A stretch of DNA of 64,000 nucleotides from Nemertoderma westbladi (taxonomy: Eukaryota > Xenacoelomorpha > Nemertodermatida > Nemertodermatidae). The DNA lies in contig JAUCBJ010001588.1 of NCBI GenBank assembly GCA_032718475.1, positions 51,981 to 115,980 on the forward strand, given 5' to 3'. The notes under the pieces were generated by a model, which was given only the letters and a program-made list of their open reading frames with translations, ran no database searches and had not been told where the DNA came from. Shown here piece after piece: positions 50,755-61,819 of the stretch. Made by a program: the position numbers and the translations under genes. Each line of letters opens with the position of its first letter. Position 1 is the first letter of the stretch.

Positions 50755-51947
50755 AAGTCATGGGCTGGGTCGGTAATCGGTTTCAGTTCGCCATGGGCTG
50801 GGTCAGTAATCGGTTTCAGTTCGCCATGGGCTGGGTCGGTAATTGGTTTCAGTTCGCCATTGGCTGGGTCCATAATTGGTTTCAGTTCGCCATGGGCTGG
50901 GTCAGTAATCGGTTTCAGTTCGCCATCCGCATGGGCTGGGTCCGTAATCGGTTTCAGTTCGCCATGGGCTGGGTCCGTAATTGGTTTCAGTTCGCCATGG
51001 GCTGGGTGAGTGTAATTGGTTTCAGTTCGGCTGGGTCAGTAATCGACTTCAGTTCGCCATGGGCTGGGTCAGTAATCGGTTTCAGTTCGCCATGGGCTGG
51101 GTGAGTGTAATTGGTTTCAGTTCGGCTGGGTCAGTAATCGACTTCAGTTCGCCATGGGCTGGGTCAGTAATCGGTTTCAGTTCGCCATGGGCTGGGTCCG
51201 TAATTGGTTTCAGTTCGCCATGGGCTGGGTGAGTGTAATTGGTTTCAGTTCGCCATGGGCTGGGTCCGTAATCGGTTTCAGTTCGCCATGGGCTGGGTCA
51301 GTAATCGGTTTCAGTTCGCCATGGGCTGGGTGAGTGTAATTGGTTTCAGTTCGGCTGGGTCAGTAATCGACTTCAGTTCGCCATGGGCTGGGTCAGTAAT
51401 CGGTTTCAGTTCGCCATGGGCTGGGTCCGTAATTGGTTTCAGTTCGCCATGGGCTGGGTGAGTGTAATTGGTTTCAGTTCGCCATGCGCTGGGTCCGTAA
51501 TCGGTTTCAGTTCGCCATGGGCTGGGTCAGTAATCGGTTTCAGTTCGCCATGGGCTGGGTGAGTGTAATTGGTTTCAGTTCGGCTGGGTCAGTAATCGAC
51601 TTCAGTTCGTCATGGGCTGGGTCAGTAATCGGTTTCAGTTCGCCATGGGCTGGGTCCGTAATTGGTTTCAGTTCGCCATGGGCTGGGTGAGTGTAATTGG
51701 TTTCAGTTCGCCATGGGCTGGGTCAGTAATCGGTTTCAGTTCGCCATGGGCTGGGTCCGTAATTGGTTTCAGTTCGCCATTGGCTGGGTCAGTAATCGGT
51801 TTCAGTTCGCCATGGGCTGGGTCCGTAATCGGTTTCAGTTCGCCATGGGCTGGGTCAGTAATTGGTTTCAGTTCGCCATGGGCTGGGTCAGTAATTGGTT
51901 TCAGTTCGCCAAGGGCTGGGTCCGTAATCGGTTTCAGTTCGCCATGT
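50755..51947. repeat. 33-bp minisatellite with 229-bp higher-order unit
   Basis: The unit is ATGGGCTGGGTCAGTAATCG plus GTTTCAGTTCGCC, about 36 copies. Variants with GAGTGTAATTGG and a shortened GTTCGGCTGGG recur every 229 bp (for example 51204, 51433, 51662), showing block duplication. Long frames on both strands are artefacts of the period being divisible by 3. Confidence 0.97.
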
Positions 51948-52149
51948 TGATCTCGGCGCATCCCATTGCATCTGTTGGTAGCGGGTAAAGAGGCTGAGCC
52001 GCCCTGGAGCCAGACAATAATGGCCAGACAGAATATGTACTTATATTATTACAATTTCAGTATATTGCAATATTATGTATGTACTGTACAGTAGGAATAA
52101 TCCATCTAACTTTTATGTTTTTTTACTTATAGTAATTTCATGGTTTAAT

Positions 52150-52372
52150 TAAATTAAGCAAGCAAAGCAAACAATCTACCGAAGACGGAGGCTACCCGAG
52201 GGTAGGGATGGGCGCTACTCCTATCCCAAGATTTGCTCCCAGTAATTTAACTGGTACTCATTTTATCGACCCCATCGTGGATGAAAGGCTGAGTGGACCC
52301 TGACGGGGCTGAACCTACAACCACTAGATTGCTGGCCTGGCGCTCAACCAACTGGGCTGCCCTGTCTTTGAT
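52150..52372 (-). mobile_element. tRNA-derived SINE (family 3)
   Basis: On the - strand the A-box-like AGTTGGTTGAGCG and the B-box-like GTAGGTTCAGCCCC are followed by GGTCGATAAAATGAGTACCA and a tail ending in repeated AAGCA-type words. This head-plus-body layout is typical of a tRNA-derived SINE. Confidence 0.82.
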
Positions 52373-52449
52373 ATTAAATTGAATTAAATGGATGTTATTT
52401 TAAAAGAATAATAAAATATCATCAATGTCATCATCAGTCGCGTTGTGAA

Positions 52450-53171
52450 TTATGACCGATATATTTGTATTGAGACACAGTTTTCAAGACAGAACCGTTT
52501 AATGTATTGAATAATGGTAGTTTCAAATATTTTTTGACTGCAAACCATTTTATTACATAATTTGTTATTTTCATTAATTTTGATATCCTTTCGATTCGAG
52601 TACATTTTATAAATTCTAATAAGTTTCTTCAGCCCATGAATTGAATTTGAGACCAACCTCAAGTCATCAGCATAAAAAATTATTTGCACGTTGGTCATTA
52701 ATAACACACAGCCTCAATACAACAACCAACACAGGCTTTAGGTTCCACCTTGGTGTCACGTTTAATTCACATATCTCGTAGGTCGTGGGTTCAATCCGCA
52801 CATGGGCATGGGGGCCGTTTTTGTTTCGGCACGAATGCTTTGAAGGGACTAGCCAGGGCGCATCTCATGCCTTTGCCTTGCATCCCTAAGTGGTAGTTAA
52901 ATGAGTACTGGAGAGCTGGAGATAAATGAGTAATGAGTACAGACAGACCTGCTTAGTGCCAATCGTAACGATAAACCTCGTAGAGACCCCCCCCCCCTCA
53001 GCGCACCGATACGGTTTGGAACTGGAACTCCTGGAAGATTAACCAAAATCTATGAAAATTTATGTTAACCAGCTTATAAATTAGCTCATAATGGTTAAAC
53101 CAAATCAAATGCCTTGGAGGAATCAATAAACACAATAAAACAGTTCGCCAACTAGAATATCGGGGACAGGA
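52450..53171 (-). pseudogene. Non-LTR RT relic split by a SINE
   Basis: Two - strand pieces belong to one RT. 53171-53100 reads FIVFIDSSKAFDLV (first catalytic region) and 52707-52450 reads IIFYADDLRLVSNS (catalytic DD). The SINE at 52741-52935 lies between them. The rest is decayed. Confidence 0.75.
52741..52935 (+). mobile_element. tRNA-derived SINE (family 2), copy 2
   Basis: Matches 20207-20400: GGTTCCACCTTGGTGT, GTGGGTTCAATCC, TTTCGGCACGAATGCTTT and TTGCATCCCTAAGTGGTAG. The A-box has a small deletion. Inserted into an RT relic of opposite strand. Confidence 0.87.
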
Positions 53172-53904
53172 CTTATGACACTGGCAAGATTGTCTAAAAA
53201 ATTTAATTTACTTTCAATGCCATTTTGAAGCTAATAATTTTAATTATCTTTATTGCGGTAGAACCAACAACAAGCTGCTACAACCGCACTCTATAAATTA
53301 CAGCTCAGCTACTTAAACTAAAACGTTGTGTTGGTAAAAACTGGACGACTCATTTAAAAACTTCCGGTATCTATTTATTGAAGTCTAATATTATATAGCC
53401 ATATTATAACACACATTATATTATATTCACCCGATTTAAAAAATACTTTTTATTTAAATGTTTCTGTGAACACAACACACATGAAATAGCAAAATAAATG
53501 CCTCCTTATAGTTATGAAAATTGTTTAGATAGTGTAGGATACGGAACTGTTACAAAAAAAAATCTGACAGTGTAAGATAATAAGAGGGTAAGGGGGGGGG
53601 GGGGGGGGGGGGGGTCGACGGAATCAAAATTCATCCTTCTCGAGGGGAAAATCGACGCAAATATCAGCTGATAATTTCCAAAAATAAAACTGTAACCTGT
53701 TTTAATGACTTTAGTTTAATGTTTTGGTTAGAATAACATGCCAATGTAACCTGCTCCTTTTTCTAAATTTATAATTTAACATTGAAACGAGATTTACGGC
53801 CAGCCCTCCCCCCCCCCCCCCTTCTCTTATCTTTTTGAGGTTAATAATAATAACGTCAATAATAATGTTAACGTTAACAATTATATAATATAAGTTTAAT
53901 ATCA
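53172..53904. other. Gene-free stretch with G and C runs
   Basis: Contains a G-tract repeat copy (53592-53745) that starts with a 23-G run, and a 14-C run at 53808-53821. It lies just 3' of the zinc-finger gene on the opposite strand, so part may be its 3' UTR. Confidence 0.5.
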
Positions 53905-55242
53905 TCAATTCAATTGCCCAACATTATTTATATGTTTTTTCTCCATATGGGCGTTTAAGTAATACCTTTTGGTAAATAACTTATTGCAATGAACACAGAT
54001 GTATTTGATGCCCTGATGTACGAGTTCCCGATGTCTCTTGAGTCCCTGTCTGTCGGAGTAAACGCTGTCGCAGAGCGCGCACCCGTACTTTCGGCCTTTA
54101 TGGATGGCCTCGATGTGCAGCTTGAGACTCCAACTGGTCACGAAGGTTTTATCGCACTCGGTGCAACTGTGTTTCATATGATTATGAACGGCGTCGACGT
54201 GCCGCTTTAAACCCCGGATATCCGCGTACATTTTTTCGCAGGAATCGCAGCCATGTTTCGCTGACTTAGCGTGCGAGAACTTTAAATGTTTCTGAAGGCC
54301 GGAGGAATCGGTATAAACTTTATCGCATTCCGTGCAATTATACTTAATACCCCGGTGAATCGCTTCGATGTGTTTAGTTACACCCAAATTATCGGAATAG
54401 AGTTTATCGCAATAAAGACAACTGTACTTCTTCCCTAAATGAACGGATTCTCGATGCCTCCGCAGGTATCTTTTATCTTTAAATACTTTATCGCATTGGT
54501 GGCAGTTATAAGTAATACCTCGATGAACTGAGTCAATGTGTTTCTTTAGAATATCCCTTTTCGCGCACAACTTATTGCAGAGACTGCAGGTGTAATTAAT
54601 ACCTCTATGTATGAAATCAATATGGGTCTTTAGGTGACCTTTGGTTGCGTGTTGACTAGGGCAATGCGGACAATCATATTTAATTCCTTTATGGACGGAG
54701 TCGATATGTTTATCGAGGTTGTCTTTATTTGAACATTTTTTCTCGCAAAGGAAACACACATGTTTGTGACATTTGTGAGCGAATTCTATGTGTCTCTGCA
54801 ATCCGGTTTCCGATTCGTATTCTTTTCCGCACTCGAAACAAACGAACCCGAATTCCGATTTTACAGATTCTTCGAGATGTTCAGATTTTACTTCGGGAAC
54901 ATCAAAATTAAAACCGGAAGAAATGTCCCCGCAGTTTAAATTATCATATTGGAAGTGAGTAGGATCGTTATTATATTCTCCTTGTGTCTCATAAGGATGA
55001 AGTGGTTCATTTTGAGTTTCCATACCGGTACCCGTACCCGTACCAGTAGGTTCTCCATTATGTAGTACAATTACAAACTTATCTCCCGCCAGAATTTGAT
55101 TGTCGTCTGCGATACCATGCCGGTAATCGTTCTCAACCTTTACTTCTATATTTCTCACTGTTTTTTCTTTATCAGGGGAGATATTTATCGCAGCGTTGTC
55201 AGAGTGAGTCATTATACCGGTACCGGTATTGTTCGTCGACAT
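53905..55242 (-). CDS. Intronless C2H2 zinc-finger protein, 11 fingers
   Basis: Starts with ATG at 55242, 445 aa, no introns. Residues 1-130 are acidic and polar with a TGTGTGTG run coded by overlapping ACCGGTAC words. Residues 131-440 hold eleven C-X2-C-X12-H-X4-H fingers with linkers such as HKGIKYDC and HRGITYNC. The tail is short (INNVGQLN). It shares finger spacing, linker type and HIDSVH ends with the gene at 21984-23426, so the two are paralogues of one family. Probably a nuclear DNA-binding protein; targets unknown. The intact frame suggests it is functional. Confidence 0.9.
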   Translation of the reverse strand: MSTNNTGTGIMTHSDNAAINISPDKEKTVRNIEVKVENDYRHGIADDNQILAGDKFVIVLHNGEPTGTGTGTGMETQNEPLHPYETQGEYNNDPTHFQYDNLNCGDISSGFNFDVPEVKSEHLEESVKSEFGFVCFECGKEYESETGLQRHIEFAHKCHKHVCFLCEKKCSNKDNLDKHIDSVHKGIKYDCPHCPSQHATKGHLKTHIDFIHRGINYTCSLCNKLCAKRDILKKHIDSVHRGITYNCHQCDKVFKDKRYLRRHRESVHLGKKYSCLYCDKLYSDNLGVTKHIEAIHRGIKYNCTECDKVYTDSSGLQKHLKFSHAKSAKHGCDSCEKMYADIRGLKRHVDAVHNHMKHSCTECDKTFVTSWSLKLHIEAIHKGRKYGCALCDSVYSDRQGLKRHRELVHQGIKYICVHCNKLFTKRYYLNAHMEKKHINNVGQLN

Positions 55243-56168
55243 ACTGACATATTATAGATAATTACAGAATTAGTTTAAGAAGTATTGACTAGTATGTAGT
55301 GAGTGAGTACTGCAGTATGTGTCAGATTCATTACCTTACTGCATTATATTTAATTTCTTACAGCCATGTTCTGTTAGTATGTGTTCTGATGTTGCTTCTA
55401 CCGTCTGACCTTAGTAATTGCAATGTTTTGCAATGTAATTCAGTAATTGCGACGTTTTAATCTATTTTACACAAAAAATTAAAATCAAATTTTGCTTTAA
55501 AATTAATATAGGCCAAGCACCTAGCCTACAGGCCTACAGTACAGCAGTACCCTACTCAGCTACTACTGACGCAATATGTTTAGAATATAATATTTTAGTT
55601 TTTATTACTTTTTCTTTGTACTTACAGATTTCTGGATTTATGTTGGTTTTACTCATTGCTCACCCTACAGTGTAGGCCTATACGTTACTATCGCCGTTCA
55701 GCCGTTTTTAATCTAGGCAGCTAGGTGTACTGTCTGACTGTACAGTGTACACATAAACATTTATATCCATTTTAGATTATAAATAATACTGTCAGACTGT
55801 AGCAATACTAGTTTTATTAAGCCTATATAAATTTTGTGAACGTGGTAAACATCTGAACAAATCGTTGTGAATCTATGTTCTGATGTTGGTTTTCATTATT
55901 TCGTACTATGACTGTATGACGACTTCATATAACTTGTATTTTGTTAGTGCAGTAGTGGGTGCCTTATACTGTTATACAAGACATTTATTTCTACACCCGT
56001 ACATTATTGATTTGCTTACCTTGATATCTGACTGTTGCATATTAAAACTGTATTATGGTTTTGAAGGCTACAGCCCTACAGCCTACGGTGCAACTGTGAA
56101 CTGGATGGTTATACATTACTCAGTTACTGCATTATACAACAATACCTACCGTACCGGTACTGCTGCAA
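55243..56168. other. Intergenic stretch between zinc-finger gene and CR1/L2-like element
   Basis: Upstream region of the - strand zinc-finger gene and 5' flank of the + strand retroelement. A frame opening at 55883 is mostly non-homologous and only merges with the retroelement start. No other gene recognised. Confidence 0.4.
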
Positions 56169-59100
56169 TGCCACCAAAGAACAAGCAACCACAGACGCAA
56201 GCATGGCTGGGGCGGGGGCGGTACCTGAGGGACAACCACCTCAGCACCAAGACCTAGCCTCGGCGGCAAAATAGATATGTCGAAACTACACAACTGCGAT
56301 ATCTGCAGTGCTCTGTTCGCGAATAAGAGCGACTACGACCTCCACTCATCATCTTGCCACAACGACTCGGTAAATGTCAACTCCATGGACATTTGTCCAC
56401 ACTGTGACAAGAAAGTCGCAGGTAAGAACTGCCTTGGATGCGAAATCTGTGGACATTGGATCTATGGATCGTGCCTGAAACTATCGAATACTGAGGTATC
56501 CACCTTAGCCAAATGCGTAAACTGTAAAATCCTGTGCAATAAGTGTGAGGGAAGAGGTAGATTGGTAGTCCAGTCCTACGATTCCCCGGGAACCCGGCCA
56601 CATCGCTTTCTGACAAAATTGAAATGTTGAGTGACAGTTTAACGCTAAGGCTGTCTACTCTATCAACGGAAATTTTGGAACTCAGAACTGAGCTTGATGG
56701 GGACGAAGATGTACACGTATCCTCGCAATGGAATGTGCAACGCGGAAAAGGAAAGCCCAGGCATTCTTCCGATCCCAGTACACCAATTTCCAGAGCTGTG
56801 GATAAGTCCATAAAAGATGTTTTCCAAAAAGAACAGCTAAAGAAAGAGATCATTATTTCACGACTGAAGGAAGATAACGAGGTGTCTGTAAAGATTCGGT
56901 GCTTCAGCTCTGTGAGTTGGCCGGGGTTGACAAGTCTTCGGTGGTCGAAGTGTCCCGACTGGGACGTCTTGGGAACCATGACCGTCTCGTAAAAGTCTCG
57001 TTCAACAGCGAACAGGGGGGCCTGCGTAATAACAAGAAACAATAAAAGAACAGGGGACGGCTTTCATAAGAATGTGACTGCAAATGTATCATCATCAGAC
57101 TTATGTAAAAAGATCCGCGTTCGCCCGAGTCTATCAGCAGAACAGCGCTCGCGTATCAAAGATAGAAATAAAGAGGTTTATGACCTTAATAAAGCTGCAA
57201 AATCTGAAGATGATCATTCTGAAAGCTACAGCCTAAGGTCCGACGGTTCAGTGTGGAAATTCGTTAAACACTCTGATGGTAAATGGAAACGCGATAAAAC
57301 GTGGACCCATGTACCAGTCTCGGACCCTACCAACAATCCATCAGAGGCCTCACCGCCCTCGGAAAACCAATAGGGGGAGAGAATCGCAAAAAAACACCAA
57401 TCCTAAACTGCTGCTGCTTAAACGCCCGTTCGCTGAAAAATAAACTGTCAGATCTAGGAGTATTTCTCAAGGAGACTAGTTACGACATCATCGCGATTAC
57501 AGAAACATGGATGAACGAGACTATACCCGATGCAATGATCACATCTAGCACAAACTTTAATATGTTTCGCAATGACTGGAAAACTAGGGATGGTGGCGGA
57601 GTCATAATTTTAGTTCGCGATCAATTTCGTTGTGTACGGGTAAACCTACCCAACACCTATAATGATGCCGAACTGGTCGCCATCGATCTACTTGGAAAAG
57701 CGCCGTCCAGATTCGTGTGCGCCTACCGACCCCCATCGCGTTTACTGATTCCAGATAACAGCAGCTTACTATGCGATGCACTGTCTTTACTATCGGATGT
57801 TAACTACCCGTGCGTTATCACTGGCGATTTCAATCTTCCTTTGTTCAACTGGAAGGAAAGTATCTACCCAAATACCGAACTTTATGAACGCGTCGCAGCA
57901 CTGCTGTTAGAATCAAGTTTAACCCAGTTACAACATGAGCCTACCCGTGGCTCGAGTAATCTAGATTTGGTTTTCACTAGCGATGAACTATTTGTCGCAA
58001 ACATGCGCACATTCGAACCGTTTTCCATCAGTGACCACGCTGGAGTTTCGTTCAACATTCTGGCCCCAGCCCACAATCAGAGTCATGACAAACCGGTTGG
58101 CTACTTCGACTTCAATAAGGGTGAAGCCGCCTCTAAAGCGGCCTACCGGGCAACCTGCGAGAAAGAAACCAAAATATTGAATTCTGGTGACAGAAATCAC
58201 ATATTTAAGTACCTAAACTCGAAATGCAAAAATAAATCCGGTGTTGTTCCGTTGAATTACAAGGGCGACACGATTGTAGACGATAAAATTAAAGCCAAAA
58301 TTCTAAGTGAAGTTCTCTCCGAAAACTTCACTGAAGATAATAACTCGGTTCCAATATTTACACGTAAAGTTGGTAACAATGTTAATTTGTCTAGTGTTGG
58401 TTTCAGCCCAGTTAATGTGTTAGTTATGCTAAATAAGCTCGCGTCTAAAAAGAGTAGGACCCCTGATGGATTGCCAGCAATTTTATTTGTTAAACTAGCG
58501 TGTTGTATAGCAGCCCCATTATCAGCAATCTTTCGAGTATCATTCGAAACGCACGCATTACCATCTGTCTGGCTGACGGCCAACATAATACCAACGTTCA
58601 AAAAAGGCGATCCCCGTCAGATCCTTATAACTATCGGCCTATATCCCTTATCTGTATTGCTTGTAAACTCATGGAAATGCGCATTAAAACAGGTTTTAAT
58701 AGATTATTTATTTTCTCATAAATTAATAAGTAGGGCACAACACGGTTTTTTACATCGTAAATCCACCTGTACTCAAATGCTAGAATGTGTTACTGATTGG
58801 TTCAATTTAATTGATAAACGAAAGAACCTGGACATTATATATATAGACTTTGCAAAAGCCTTTGATTCGGTAGTTCACTCTAAATTACTATCAAAGCTCA
58901 CTAGCTACGGTGTATGCGGAGATCTGTTTCTATGGATACGTGCATTTCTATGTAATAGAACCCAAAATGTACTTGTAGGTACCGAATCATCGGACTACTG
59001 TGTAGTTACATCGGGAACTATTCAAGGCAGTGTCTTGGGGCCAGTATTGTTTCTTTTATTTATTAATGATTTACCTGATGCATTGTTACCTGTATGTAAT

Positions 59101-59360
59101 AAACTATTTGCTGATGACCTTAAGCTTTATGCACCGGAGGAAGATTGTGATTCTCTAGCCTCAGCCCTTCAAAACTTGGAAGACTGGACTAGAAAATGGC
59201 AACTAACAGTAGCGGCGCACAAATGCTCGGTTGTTTACGTAGGTGGAAATAATAATAAATTTGTTTATAATTTAAATGGTGCAGTGCTTAAATCAGATAC
59301 ATACTGTAAGGATCTAGGTTTAAAACCCTTTCCGGTCTGGGGACTAGATCTAGTCCATGT
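56169..59360 (+). mobile_element. CR1/L2-like non-LTR retrotransposon with PHD-like ORF1
   Basis: ORF1 pieces (56277-57373) are followed by a polymerase ORF (57301-59466). ORF1 has a PHD-like finger, ORF2 an apurinic endonuclease and an RT. The C-terminal part after the RT is lost near 59330, where the 21-23-bp minisatellite takes over. Several frameshifts make it inactive. Confidence 0.88.
56277..57373 (+). pseudogene. ORF1 with C2H2/PHD-like zinc finger, broken
   Basis: The first frame (56277-56630) has CDICSALF with paired histidines, then ICPHCDKKVAGKNCLGCEIC, a histidine and KCVNC, spaced like a PHD finger; ORF1 proteins with PHD domains are known from CR1-like elements. Further frames (56624-56992 and 57074-57373) carry a charged helical part (KEQLKKEIIISRLKED) and a basic region (RPSLSAEQRSRIKDRN). 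They are separated by frameshifts. Confidence 0.7.
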
Positions 59361-59466
59361 AGTAGTGAGCGGCAATAAAAGTTATAAAATAAACATCATT
59401 TTCAGAGTATATTTTCGACACTCAGTGTGTCCTATTTACTTTTTGAGCATCCGAAATAGACTCTGA
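57301..59466 (+). pseudogene. CR1/L2-like polymerase (endonuclease + RT), 3'-truncated
   Basis: The endonuclease begins at LNCCCLNARSLKNKLSDL and has AITETWMNE, GDFNLPLFNW and SISDHAGVSF. The RT has IDFAKAFDSVVH, GTIQGSVLGPVLF and LFADDLKLY (catalytic DD). Between about 58605 and 58685 the open frame is nonsense, while another frame carries the expected YRPISL motif, so two compensating frameshifts are present. The endonuclease-RT connector also looks shortened. The last residues are read from flanking repeat DNA. The start codon is not an ATG in this frame. Confidence 0.85.
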
Positions 59467-59815
59467 TCATCTAAAATTCTACTTTGAGAGTCGGAGATTC
59501 TACTCTGAGTGTCCGAGATTCTACTTCTGAATGTCCGAAATTCTACTTTTGAGTGTCCGAAATTCTACTTCTGCATGTCCGAAATTTTACTTTGAGTGTC
59601 CGAGATTCTACTTTGAGTGTCCGAGATTCTACTTTGAACGTCCGAAATTCTACTTTTGAGTATCCGAAATTCTACTTCTGCATGTCCGAAATTTTACTTT
59701 GAGTGTCCGAGATTCTACTTTGAGTGTCCGAGATTCTACTTTGAATGTCCGAAATTCTACTTTGAGTGTCGGAGATTCTACTTTTGAGTGTCTGAGTTTC
59801 TACTTCACAGTTTCA
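59400..59815. repeat. 21-23-bp minisatellite
   Basis: The unit is TACTTTGAGTGTCCGAGATT plus C, with 23-bp variants (TTCTGAATGTCCGAAATTC), about 16-17 copies. It replaces the 3' end of the CR1/L2-like element. Confidence 0.92.
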
Positions 59816-59951
59816 AGGTTTCTATTTCCAAGCTGACTATTTTTTTTCAAACAAAGCATTTATTAATTTATAACACAGTATACTATGCAGTATAAAATCG
59901 CAAAAAATATAAAAATATACCGTACCGGTACTGAAATAAAATCACAACATT

Positions 59952-60563
59952 TTACAAATAAGGAGGATATTCACTAAAACATGTAGGGCAAAGTCCAGGT
60001 TTGTCGGGGCACATCGGGCAGATATACCGAGATTTTTTCACTATATCTTTGCTACTACAGACACGACAACGTTTCTGTGGCCATTATTGGGTTTTCCCAA
60101 TTTGTTCTTGTTTTACGAGTTTGTGTATTGGAGTCGTTGATGGTGTGGGAGGTACTGGCTGACGTATTGGTTTATGTGGGCTCGTCTGTACCTGGGAAAG
60201 GTGGTCAACGACGTCTAGATTATATTCATAAAACGTCATCCGTTTTGGTTTACCATCTTTACCATCGTGTGGTTTTTTATCACCACGATATCACGAAACT
60301 GTTTAGGACGAGACGCTGTATGTAGTGAATGCCTAGTTTGACAAACCATGAATAGGATTTACGTACAGCGCTGCATGAAGATATATAAGGTTTATTCGTT
60401 GATTTGTACTGGATACAATTATATCCACTAGTTTATCAGTGATAACAAAATCGACATAATCCTTTACCTAAAATTCCGTTGTATCTATACCTTTCCAACC
60501 AGTATCCGAGGTTTTAAAATCGCGAACTGGAACCCAGGAGTGGTTCTCTTCCCCAACAAAGGC
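59952..60563 (-). pseudogene. piggyBac-like transposase relic
   Basis: The C-terminal cysteine-rich domain is intact on the - strand: KRCRVCSSKD, YICPMCPDKPGLCPTCF, then a stop at 59952-59954. Upstream pieces include FVITDKLVDIIV and SSTNQRINL (N-terminal piggyBac-like) and a linker PKRMTFYEYNLDVVDHL, with stops and a large deletion of the catalytic DDD core. The 5' side is cut at 60564 by the BEL/Pao LTR. Confidence 0.82.
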
Positions 60564-61753
60564 TGTTCGCGCTTTCAGACCTTTGGCAGTTTAACCCACC
60601 AAATTAAGATGTCTTCTAGATATTAAATCGGTTTTTAGTCTATGACAAGTATTTGATTCACTACACTAGTCGAAACCAATCTGTGCGCGATCATTCACCC
60701 GCTGGATATTCCCGGGAGATTGGGTTCGACGGTTTAATTTTATTGCTATGTAAGCCTAATGTATTATTCGACTGACAGTATTATATAATCTCTGACAATA
60801 TTATTCACCTTCGGGAATATTAACAGTTCCTTTAGGACGTGGCGCTTTATCTATATAAACAGAGTTATGACTTAAACTACTCACAACGATATGGCTCAAT
60901 TATAATTCACATATATGGCGCATTCTTTAGGAATTGCTTCTTTAACAGACTCGCTCATACACAATGCTGCACAATACTGCACACTAATCTGCCAATCTTC
61001 ACTGATTTTAGTCACATATAAAAGGAACACAGACTGACTCATGTAGGGTCTATCAAATAACATTAGATTCACTTCAAACCACTTTAACATAAGTCACAAT
61101 CGTTATTGGTAACCTTTCTCTCTTACCTTCGGTATATCAAGAATATTGGGTTTCGGGGTTATTTATCGTTATTCCAAATATAATAATTCATCAACCATAT
61201 TATGAAGAACTGACAGTAAATAGCAGTATAAAACAACAATGAAAACACTGATTGTTATGAGTTTGCAATGTTTCAGCAGTCAGTATGTATGATCAGTTAG
61301 CAGTTAAAGGATATATGTCCTTATAATTAAACCTACTAGTGTAAGACTAAAAACTGAAACACGGAGGTGCCAAAAGCCGGTTCTTAGGCTCTGGGCAAAA
61401 ACATAACACTGAACTACTGAGTTTCTGTATATACCTCCAACACAGAGACAACAAACGCTCTGATTGGTCAACCTGAACAACGAGAGAACAAAGACAAAGA
61501 AACGTCGACGTGGCAATATCAGCTGCTAGCCGTCGTCATGGTAGCGACACTGTTTTCAAAGTATCCAGCTATTGCGTCACGAGATTGTGGATTATGTCCT
61601 CTAAAGTACAAATACAGTACAAATACATAAGAAATGACTTTTATGTCCTCTAAAACACCAGTACAGCAAGGACACGGCCCTTTTATGCCTGGCAAACCAA
61701 CTACAGAGTACTTTAAGGGAAAATAACCGGCTAATTACGCAAAAGCTTTTACA
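60564..61753 (-). repeat. 3' LTR of the older BEL/Pao-type copy
   Basis: Starts directly after CCCCAACAAAGGC of the piggyBac relic; ends AAAGCTTTTACA, followed by the same ACCGCTCCCAG-type inner sequence as the younger copy. Confidence 0.88.
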
Positions 61754-61819
61754 CCGCTCCCAGAAAATGGGATTTAAGTCTATAAAATATAACAAATCAC
61801 AGTTTCTAAAATATAAAGA

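Noticed and set aside
55883-56257. 124-codon ORF upstream of the CR1/L2-like element
   Set aside because: Most of it shows no homology; only its end coincides with the retroelement start.
60077-60325. 82-codon + strand ORF
   Set aside because: Lies antisense to the piggyBac relic, whose - strand reading is clearly homologous.
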